DNA of 64,000 nt from WTGA01 sp965231865 (GTDB taxonomy: Bacteria; Pseudomonadota; Gammaproteobacteria; Arenicellales; Poriferihabitantaceae). Position 1 is the stretch's first letter, and every line of letters begins with the position of its first letter. The translations under genes and the position numbers were made by a program. The stretch lies in contig CBDDOJ010000002.1 in NCBI GenBank assembly GCA_965231865.1, positions 1,612,001 through 1,676,000 of the forward strand, written 5' to 3'. The notes under the pieces are model-generated. The model was not told the DNA's origin. It saw only the letters and a list, made by a program, of their open reading frames with translations, and searched no databases. Positions 57,307 to 64,000 of this stretch are shown in pieces.

Positions 57307-58470
57307 TTACGAACAGGGGGTGTGAATCACAACCTCCTCAATGTCTTTTGGAAATGCGGTGAGGGCTTCGTACCCATCTTCGGTGACGATGACGCTGTCC
57401 CCGACCTGCGCCCTGAAATCGTCGGTACAGACCGACCCGTCCACCGCCAGAACCATATTGGGTTGCAAAACCGTCCTGTCGTGGGAAACGAGCTCCGGTT
57501 TTTCCAGAAAACTGAATCCGGTGCCGCGTCCGCACCGGAACGGATACTCATAGCCGGCTTCCTGGATGACCCGGGCATATGCGGCATGGACTTCTTCTGC
57601 GGTGACCCCGGCCCGCAGGACTTCCAGCGCTGCTGCCTGGCTTTCCACTGCGACCTGGTAAATGGATGCCTGCGACCTGTCCTGGATTTCTCCAATCCAG
57701 AATGTGCGGTCGAAACCAAGCTTGAACCGGTGAAAATTGGTCATCCCGCAAAAACACAGGAAAACCGGTTCGCCATATCCCATGACCCGGGTGGAAGCAC
57801 GATGATGGGTCATGGTGATTTCATCCCCAGAGGCCATGATTTGCAGAAAATGGGTGTTCGGGGACATGTAGGGGGAGGATGGGTAGTGTTGTTCCAGGAT
57901 TCTGGAAGCGGTTTTTGTGCCGGCGGCCGAAGTGGCCAGTGCAACTTCGTATTCCGGTACGCCCGCTCCGATGGCCGCCTGACCGGCCTTCATCATGGCC
58001 ATGGCGACTTCTCCGGCGTGCCGGGCGAGTTGCAGTTCTTCCCCGGATTTGATCATGCGCATGGTGGACAGGATCGGGGTGAGATCCATTAACGGGTTTC
58101 CGGTCACCACTTTGGACACGAATTCCCGGACCACCTGCGGAATACACCGGGATTCAATGGCCACCCGGGACCGGCCTTTCAGGGCACCGGGGAGGGGGTC
58201 TCTCCATTCATTTCCCTGACCATCATTCCAGGCTTCGATCCGGTCCACCATGGCGGTTGCCCGGGCCGTATTGAGGTCGATCATGGGTGTAATCAGAAGC
58301 GATTCGCCGTCCACGGGGACCAGCAGGATGGTGGGGCGACCGAATTCCATGTGCAGATAGTCGTAGTACCCCGTAAGGTAATAGACGCTGTCTTCGTCTG
58401 TAACCACCCCCACTTCCATTCCTGCCTGGTCGAGCCGGGCACGAAGGTCGCAGAGTCGTTTCTCAAACAT
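57307..58470 (-). CDS. M24 family (creatinase/prolidase-fold) hydrolase
   Basis: 387 residues. The N-terminal creatinase domain (EDSVYYLTGYYDYLHM) is followed by the pita-bread domain. Metal ligands of true aminopeptidases are incomplete. The first Asp position is replaced (FLCFCGMTNFHRFKLG), FDRTFWIGE keeps one Asp, and the His expected near RCGRGTGFSFLEKPELV is not at its usual place. This is the pattern of non-metallo members such as creatinase, or of ectoine hydrolase-like enzymes. A C-N bond hydrolase acting on a small amidine or cyclic substrate is likelier than peptidase. If it is a creatinase, its product sarcosine would feed the divergent sox operon. Confidence 0.78.
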   Translation of the reverse strand: MFEKRLCDLRARLDQAGMEVGVVTDEDSVYYLTGYYDYLHMEFGRPTILLVPVDGESLLITPMIDLNTARATAMVDRIEAWNDGQGNEWRDPLPGALKGRSRVAIESRCIPQVVREFVSKVVTGNPLMDLTPILSTMRMIKSGEELQLARHAGEVAMAMMKAGQAAIGAGVPEYEVALATSAAGTKTASRILEQHYPSSPYMSPNTHFLQIMASGDEITMTHHRASTRVMGYGEPVFLCFCGMTNFHRFKLGFDRTFWIGEIQDRSQASIYQVAVESQAAALEVLRAGVTAEEVHAAYARVIQEAGYEYPFRCGRGTGFSFLEKPELVSHDRTVLQPNMVLAVDGSVCTDDFRAQVGDSVIVTEDGYEALTAFPKDIEEVVIHTPCS

Positions 58471-58807
58471 GGAGGGAGGTCCGTGAAGTGTGAGGGATGT
58501 CCCATGGCAGGGAAACGGGGTGGACCGTGTTCACCCATGCACGGGGGGATTGCCGCAGGCAGCCGGGGCAGAGCCGGCCAGATTCCACGTGTTTTACACC
58601 TTTTGGGTTGGTCATTTTTGGATTATAGTGCACCTGTCAGCCATCTGGGCCAGTTTTGGATTAAAATTAAGGCTAGGTATCCATTTGTAATTTGGGATAA
58701 TATCCAGCGTCTTCGCACTGGAGATTATGCAAACTCAGGAGCATACGGTCTGATGCAGTCGAACATGCCGGCCGGATGAAGGTCAATTCCGAATTGAGAG
58801 AGACTTG
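58471..58807. promoter_or_regulatory. Divergent promoter region between M24 and sox genes
   Basis: 337 bases. A 10-base direct repeat TTTTGGATTA occurs at 58616-58625 and 58654-58663, 38 bases apart, close to four helical turns, which suits binding of a regulator to one face. AT-rich sequence with GGATTATAGTG and GATAATATCC follows on the way to soxB. No regulator gene is adjacent. Confidence 0.4.
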
Positions 58808-60073
58808 ATGACACGATTTTCCGCATGGTCCGTTTTTAAAGCGGGGTTGAGTGGTCAGAAAAACTGGGGTCGCCAATGGCGGGACCCGGAACCCAGGCCG
58901 GCATACGATGTGGTCATCGTGGGGGCGGGCCTGCACGGGTTGGCGGCCGCCTACTACCTGGGGAAAAACCATGGCGTAAAAAACATCGCGGTCCTTGAGA
59001 AAGGCTGGCTCGGTGGTGGCAATGCAGGGCGGAACACCACCATCATACGTTCCAACTACATGATGCCGGGAAATCGCCAGTTCTATGAGCACTCGCTGAA
59101 ACTCTGGGAAAACCTGAGTCATGACCTGAACTACAACGTGATGTTCAGCCAGCGCGCGCATGTTTCCCTGTTTCACAGTCCGGCCGCCCGGGATGCGGCG
59201 GCACGGCGATACAACCTCATGCGCCTGACGGGTTCGGATGGGGAATTCTGGGACCTGGCCAGGTTGAAAAGGGAAATCCCCCACCTGAACTACAATCATG
59301 CGCGGTTTCCGATTATCGGGGCGGCGGTTCAGCCAAGAGCCGGAAATGCCCGGCACGATGCGGTGGCCTGGGGATATGCCCGGGGTGCGGACCAGCAGGG
59401 GGTCGACATTATCCAGAACTGTGAAGTCACCGGGGTCCACCGGGAAGACGGAAAGATTGTTTCCCTGCAGACCAGCCGGGGTTCCATTGGTGCGAAAAAG
59501 GTTGGCTTTGCCGTGGCCGGAAGTTCTTCCCGGCTCTGGCAGATGGCCGGCCTGGGCAATCTTCCCATCGAAACCCACTTGCTTCAGGCCTTTGTTTCCG
59601 AGCCAATCAAGCCGATGCTCGACCAGGTGGTGGTCTATGGGGTGGGTGGGGCACATTTCTATATTTCCCAGTCCGACAAAGGCGGCATGGTATTTGGAGG
59701 AGACCTGGACTGGTATAAATCCTATGCCCAGCGCGGCAATCTGCCCCTGGTCCAGGATGTATCGGAATGTACCACCGCCATCCTGCCCTGTCTCTCCCGT
59801 GTCCGGTTGCTCAGGCACTGGGCGGGCTTGATGGACATGTCCATGGATGGGTCCCCTTTTATCTGCAAAACGCCGCTGGGAAATCTGTATCTGAATGCAG
59901 GCTGGAATTATGGCGGATTCAAGGCCAGTCCGGCATCGGGCTGGTATTTTGCCGACCTGATTGCCAATGACCGGCCGGACCCGACCATCGAGCACTTTGA
60001 TCTGAACCGTTTCTCACGTGGCGTCAATATTGATGAGCGCGGGGCGGGCCCGGACCCCAAGTTGCATGGGTAG
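58808..60073 (+). CDS. soxB: Sarcosine oxidase beta subunit
   Basis: 421 residues from ATG 58808 (a TTG directly before is an alternative). The FAD loop is VVIVGAGLHGLAAAYYL (about 36-52). The motif RHDAVAWGYARGAD carries the His that is covalently linked to FMN in this family (about 183). GSPFICKTPLGNLYLNAGWNYGGFK is near the C-terminus. It oxidises sarcosine at FAD. It is the first gene of the complete soxBDAG operon, 8 bp before soxD. Confidence 0.95.
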   Translation: MTRFSAWSVFKAGLSGQKNWGRQWRDPEPRPAYDVVIVGAGLHGLAAAYYLGKNHGVKNIAVLEKGWLGGGNAGRNTTIIRSNYMMPGNRQFYEHSLKLWENLSHDLNYNVMFSQRAHVSLFHSPAARDAAARRYNLMRLTGSDGEFWDLARLKREIPHLNYNHARFPIIGAAVQPRAGNARHDAVAWGYARGADQQGVDIIQNCEVTGVHREDGKIVSLQTSRGSIGAKKVGFAVAGSSSRLWQMAGLGNLPIETHLLQAFVSEPIKPMLDQVVVYGVGGAHFYISQSDKGGMVFGGDLDWYKSYAQRGNLPLVQDVSECTTAILPCLSRVRLLRHWAGLMDMSMDGSPFICKTPLGNLYLNAGWNYGGFKASPASGWYFADLIANDRPDPTIEHFDLNRFSRGVNIDERGAGPDPKLHG

Positions 60074-60081
60074 GTGAGCAG

Positions 60082-60384
60082 ATGATTCGAATCAATTGCC
60101 CGTATTGCGGTGAACGCGATCATTCTGAATTCAGTTATGGCGGCGATGCCACGGTGGAGTATCCCGCGCTGGATGCTCCGGTTGAACAATGGCATGATGC
60201 GATTTTTTTGCGGGAAAATATTCGGGGGCTGCAGAGCGAAACCTGGCACCATGTCAATGGTTGCAGAATGTGGCTGATCGTGGAACGGGATACCGTAACC
60301 CATAAAATCCACTCGGTGCAGCCGGCCCACAAGGGGATTGCCCGGTCTCTGGAAGCCCGCAAGGAACCGGAGAAGCCGGAATGA
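60082..60384 (+). CDS. soxD: Sarcosine oxidase delta subunit
   Basis: 100 residues. Zinc-binding pattern with CPYCGERDHSEF at the N-terminus, His and Cys in ETWHHVNGCRMW. It is the small structural zinc subunit of heterotetrameric sarcosine oxidase. The stop overlaps the soxA start in an ATGA, showing coupling. Confidence 0.95.
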   Translation: MIRINCPYCGERDHSEFSYGGDATVEYPALDAPVEQWHDAIFLRENIRGLQSETWHHVNGCRMWLIVERDTVTHKIHSVQPAHKGIARSLEARKEPEKPE

Positions 60385-63371
60385 GTGCAAAACGATTGCC
60401 CGAGGGCGGCTTGATTGACCGCAACAAGCCGCTGTGGTTTACCTGGGACGGCAAGGACGTCAGTGGATTTTCCGGGGATACCCTGGCTTCCGCCTTGCTG
60501 GCCAATGGGGAAAGGATCCTGGGTCGAAGTTTCAAATATCACCGGCCCCGCGGCATTATGTCTGCCGGGGTGGAGGAATCCGGCGCCCTCGTCACCGTGG
60601 GGGAAGGAAACCGGACCGAACCGAATGTCAAGGCGACAACCCAGGAGCTGTACAGTGGACTGGTTGTGTCAGGACAAAATGCCTGGCCAAATGTTCGTTT
60701 TGACGTGGGCTCGATCAATACCCTGTTCGACCGGTTTTTGGCAGCGGGCTTTTACTACAAGACATTCATGGGCACTCCACTGATGGGGTGGGGAAACGGG
60801 ACCGGTGTGTGGATGCAGTGTGAAAAGCTGATCCGCAAAGCAGCGGGAATGGGCCGGGCATCCCGTGAAGCCGACCCGGATACCTATGAACATGGTCACC
60901 TTTTTTGTGATGTGCTGGTCGTCGGGTCGGGACCGGCTGGATTGTCCGCCGCCCGAACCGTTGCCGGGGCGGGTCTGGATGTGGTGCTTGTCGAGCAGGA
61001 TTTTGAGCTTGGTGGCAATTTATTGAACCGAGGGGACAAGTCTTCCCGGAAAAAGCGGTTGGAACTGATCGCGGAAGCGGAAAAGGCAGGGGTCCGGATA
61101 CTGCTCAGAACGACTGTTTTCGGCCTGTATGATTATGGTGTGGCGGGACTGGTTGAACGGGTGACCGATCATGTTTCCAAGCCGGAAAGTACCTATCCCC
61201 GTCACCGATTCTGGACCCTGCGTGCCAGGCATACCATCCTTGCAACCGGTGCGCTGGAACGGATATTCGCATTTGGCAACAATGACCGCCCGGGCGTGAT
61301 GAACGTGAATGCGGGGCGGACGTATCTGAACCGGTACGGCGTGCTCCCGGGAGAAAAGATTGTTATTGCAACCAATAACGATTCTGCCTATTCGGCGGCA
61401 GTGGAACTGTCCAGGGCGGGAGCGGAGGTGAGCATGCTGGAAACAAGAACCACCGTTTCTGCGCAGTTGATGAGGCAGGTCGGTAAAGCGGGGGTGAGTG
61501 TAAGCACCCGGTCAGCACCGATGAATGTGCGGGGTGGGCGTGTCATTACCGGATTGGATGTGGCGGTCAAGGCCCATATCGGCTGGACGGCGAAAGGTTC
61601 GGAGCCCTGTGACCTGCTGCTGGTGTCCGGTGGATGGTCGCCCGTCGTCCATTTGCTGTCTCACCGGGGGGTTCAACCGGTCTGGGACCCGGTCCAGGCC
61701 TGTTTCCTGCCCGGTGAAACCGGTGAATCGGTTCACATGGCAGGGTCGGCAGCCGGGGTCTGGAACACCCGCGGTTGCCTGGTTTCCGGGCACGCTGCCG
61801 GGGCCAGGGCAGCCAGGGCGCTGGGGTGCGATATCTCACAGGTCGAGGCGCCGAAGGCAGGCGGGTGGAAAAGTTCTATCGAGCCGGTTTATGAAATCAA
61901 CCCGTCCACCGGGAAACGGAAAAGTTTCATTGATCCCCAGCATGATGTCACTGCCGAAGATGTCCGGTTGGCGCATCGGGAGGGCTTTGTCTCGGTGGAG
62001 CACCTCAAACGCTATACCACACTGGGGATGGCGACGGATGGTGGCAAGGTGGGCAATATCCTTGGACTCGCGCTCATGGCCGATGCGCTGGGAAAGGAAA
62101 TCCCTGAAGTGGGCACCACCACTTTCAGGCCGCCCTACACGCCGGTTTCCATTGGGGCCCTGCGCGGGCGCAATGTCGACGAACATTTTCGACCGCTTCG
62201 CCGAACACCGATGCACAACTGGAACCTGGAGCACGGAGCAACCATGACCATGGCGGGCCTCTGGCACCGCCCGTGGTATTTCGCCCGGTCAGGAGAAGGG
62301 CTCAGCGAGGCCTATGTCCGGGAAACCGAAACGACCCGTGAATCGGTGGGGTTGTGCGATGTAACCTCACTCGGCAAGATTGCGATCCAGGGGCCGGACG
62401 CGACTGAATTCCTGAATCGGATTTACACCAATCCCTTTGCGAAACTGCCCATTGGCAAGGCCCGGTATGGCATCATGTTGCGGGATGACGGATTTGTCAT
62501 GGATGACGGCACCACATGGCGGTTGTCGGAGACCGACTATTTCATGACCACCACCACGGCCCATGCCGCCAAGGTGATGGCCTGGATTGAGGAACTGCTC
62601 CAGACACGCTGGCAGGATTTGAAAGTGGCGGTGACCTCGGTTTCCGAGCAGTGGGCGGGGAGCGCGGTGGCCGGACCCCGGTCGAGAGCGGTCCTTGCTG
62701 CCTGCGTTGAAGATCCTTCGGTGATGGAAAATGAGGTTTTTCCGTTTATGGGGGTGATTGAATCGGCGCTCAAAGGCGGTATCCCCTGCCGGATTGCGAG
62801 AATCAGTTTCTCCGGCGAAATGGCCTTTGAAGTGTATGTCCCGTCGGATTATGGACCGGCCATGATGGATTTGCTTTGGAAGCAGGCCGGATCCGTGGGG
62901 GGCTGCCTGTATGGACTGGAAGCTCTGGGGGCCATGCGCATAGAAAAGGGCCACGTGACAGGTGCCGAGCTGGATGGTCGGGTCAGCATCGATGATGCCG
63001 GTCTTGGCAAGATGGCACCTCCCAATAAATCCTTTATTGGCAGTGTGTTACGCAATCGACCTGAACTGTTGCGTGAAGACCGGCCGCGCCTGGTCGGAAT
63101 CAAGCCCAGGAATCCCGGTGAAACATTCAATGCGGGCTCCATCTTGTGTGAAGCGGACAAGGTATCCGGCATGGGGGAAGGCTGGATTACCGCGGTCACC
63201 CATTCCCCGGCCATGGGCCACTGGATCGGGCTGGGCTTTATCCATGGAGGCCATGAACCCTGGGCGGGAAAAACCCTGGTTGCGGCGGATCCGGTCAGGA
63301 AGGGCAATATTGAAGTGGAAGTGATTTCTCCGCATATGTATGACCCGGGGGGGGAGAGAATGCATGGCTGA
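60381..63371 (+). CDS. soxA: Sarcosine oxidase alpha subunit
   Basis: 996 residues, normal length. The N-terminal region resembles a ferredoxin-like domain (GFSGDTLASALLANG...YHRPRGIMSAG) without a cluster. The NAD-binding domain is LVVGSGPAGLSAARTVAGAG (about 174-193). The C-terminal third (about 600-996) is a GcvT-like tetrahydrofolate domain that captures the methyl-derived formaldehyde unit as methylene-THF. Together with SoxB it converts sarcosine to glycine. It overlaps soxD by 4 bp and soxG by 8 bp. Confidence 0.96.
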   Translation: MSAKRLPEGGLIDRNKPLWFTWDGKDVSGFSGDTLASALLANGERILGRSFKYHRPRGIMSAGVEESGALVTVGEGNRTEPNVKATTQELYSGLVVSGQNAWPNVRFDVGSINTLFDRFLAAGFYYKTFMGTPLMGWGNGTGVWMQCEKLIRKAAGMGRASREADPDTYEHGHLFCDVLVVGSGPAGLSAARTVAGAGLDVVLVEQDFELGGNLLNRGDKSSRKKRLELIAEAEKAGVRILLRTTVFGLYDYGVAGLVERVTDHVSKPESTYPRHRFWTLRARHTILATGALERIFAFGNNDRPGVMNVNAGRTYLNRYGVLPGEKIVIATNNDSAYSAAVELSRAGAEVSMLETRTTVSAQLMRQVGKAGVSVSTRSAPMNVRGGRVITGLDVAVKAHIGWTAKGSEPCDLLLVSGGWSPVVHLLSHRGVQPVWDPVQACFLPGETGESVHMAGSAAGVWNTRGCLVSGHAAGARAARALGCDISQVEAPKAGGWKSSIEPVYEINPSTGKRKSFIDPQHDVTAEDVRLAHREGFVSVEHLKRYTTLGMATDGGKVGNILGLALMADALGKEIPEVGTTTFRPPYTPVSIGALRGRNVDEHFRPLRRTPMHNWNLEHGATMTMAGLWHRPWYFARSGEGLSEAYVRETETTRESVGLCDVTSLGKIAIQGPDATEFLNRIYTNPFAKLPIGKARYGIMLRDDGFVMDDGTTWRLSETDYFMTTTTAHAAKVMAWIEELLQTRWQDLKVAVTSVSEQWAGSAVAGPRSRAVLAACVEDPSVMENEVFPFMGVIESALKGGIPCRIARISFSGEMAFEVYVPSDYGPAMMDLLWKQAGSVGGCLYGLEALGAMRIEKGHVTGAELDGRVSIDDAGLGKMAPPNKSFIGSVLRNRPELLREDRPRLVGIKPRNPGETFNAGSILCEADKVSGMGEGWITAVTHSPAMGHWIGLGFIHGGHEPWAGKTLVAADPVRKGNIEVEVISPHMYDPGGERMHG

Positions 63372-63933
63372 TCGCGCGTCGGCCCTGCTGGGGCATTACC
63401 CTACCGGGAAGTCAGGAGTTCTCGGCATCAATGATGCGCCCGGGGTGACTCTGCAGGAAGTGTCCGGCCTGGTGCTGCACCAGGTATCGGCATGGCCGGA
63501 TACCCTTGACGAAGTGGGAAGAATGGCGATGGAGGCAGCAGGAGGCCAGTCGGTTCCGGGGCCCTGTCTGGCTGAAGAAGGCCGGCATGCCGCACTCCTT
63601 CGAATTGAACCTTTGAAATGGTGGATGGTCGGTGCACAGGCACCGGGTATCGTTGAAGAAAAAGGCACTACCCTGGACCTTTCCCACTCCAGGACACATA
63701 TCCGTATCACCGGCGATGAATCGGTGTCCCTGCTGAACCGGCACCTGCCGATTGACCTCAGGGAGGAGGCCTTTGCGGTGGGTTGTGTCGCTTCAACCGT
63801 GTTTCACCATGTTGGAGTGACCGTATGGCACTCCAGCAATGGATATGAGTTGTTCCTGCCCCGCGGCTTCGCCCTGTCGCTGTGGGAGCTGCTGGTGGAA
63901 ACCGCCCGGCAGTTCGGGCTGGAAGTCGTATAG
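63364..63933 (+). CDS. soxG: Sarcosine oxidase gamma subunit
   Basis: 189 residues from ATG 63364, which overlaps the soxA stop (ATGGCTGA). Family features are LEVSGLVLHQVSAWP-like N-terminal strands, LRIEPLKWWMVG, VTLDLSHSRTHIRITG-like (TTLDLSHSRTHIRI) and the C-terminal HVGVTVWHSSNGYELFLPRGFALSLWELL. It completes the heterotetramer and borders the folate site. Base usage and spacing are continuous with the rest of the operon. Confidence 0.94.
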   Translation: MADRASALLGHYPTGKSGVLGINDAPGVTLQEVSGLVLHQVSAWPDTLDEVGRMAMEAAGGQSVPGPCLAEEGRHAALLRIEPLKWWMVGAQAPGIVEEKGTTLDLSHSRTHIRITGDESVSLLNRHLPIDLREEAFAVGCVASTVFHHVGVTVWHSSNGYELFLPRGFALSLWELLVETARQFGLEVV

Positions 63934-64000
63934 GTTCCACGCCCACTGTTTCCACATGCACTTGAACTTGTTGCGCCAATTCATGCGACAACTCGCGGGA
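63934..64000. other. Window end, unassigned
   Basis: 67 bases after soxG. Short open frames start here on both strands but are cut by the window edge; none can be identified. Confidence 0.3.

Noticed and set aside
1..64000. tRNA, rRNA, riboswitch and CRISPR elements
   Set aside because: I looked for T-arm signatures, rRNA-like conserved stretches and spaced direct repeats, and found none that could be supported by reading alone.

Overview
The window looks like the chromosome of a gammaproteobacterium. The evidence is a sucA-sucB-lpd block, one fused siroheme synthase (CysG), an AlgC-type phosphohexomutase, MoeB, an SPFH/NfeD pair, a GcvA-like LysR gene and an epsilon-type dnaQ. Methylated-amine and betaine catabolism genes suggest a marine or host-associated heterotroph, which is only a hint. 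No rRNA, tRNA or CRISPR array was seen.

Layout. 1-379: end of an IS1634-family insertion sequence cut by the window edge. 380-7941: an accessory island with an MqsR-like toxin, an MqsA-like antitoxin, a KGGVGR-variant P-loop ATPase with a helical C-terminal half, a NurA-like nuclease, a HerA-like translocase and, convergently, a DNA methyltransferase whose start overlaps the end of moeB by 4 bp. This is the best candidate for an undescribed defence system. 7938-18992: core genes (moeB, an MFS carrier, the 2-oxoglutarate dehydrogenase complex, phosphohexomutase, SPFH-NfeD). 19153-28771: a two-gene biosynthetic locus, consisting of an iterative-type reducing PKS (KS-AT-DH-degenerate MT-structural KR-ER-KR-ACP) followed by a thioester reductase fused to a PAPS sulfotransferase. 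This suggests reductive release and then sulfation of a lipid. A convergent adaptor/RND efflux pair follows.

33319-46089: mixed region. It holds a PD-(D/E)XK nuclease behind a 12-G homopolymer, a DUF1127 gene with a 28-codon membrane-peptide gene before it, a truncated LysR gene, GST, Sel1-repeat protein, TrpD2-like protein, cysG, a cysteine desulfurase-like enzyme, a tandem GFA protein, a CPA2 antiporter, and a mobilization/primase relic broken by one in-frame amber codon.

46282-63933: catabolic region with an aldehyde dehydrogenase, a non-pyrrolysine MttB homologue, RidA, an HpbD-like enolase-superfamily enzyme, a small kinase, a maleate isomerase/AMDase-like enzyme, an M24 creatinase-fold protein and the complete heterotetrameric sarcosine oxidase soxBDAG. 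Together they suggest stepwise demethylation of an N-methylated compound to sarcosine and then glycine. In the middle, a complete 2211-bp IS1634-family element (52293-54503) with TTAA target duplications sits inside dnaQ. It separates the Exo I motif from the rest of the proofreading exonuclease, so this strain may be a mutator unless it has a second epsilon.
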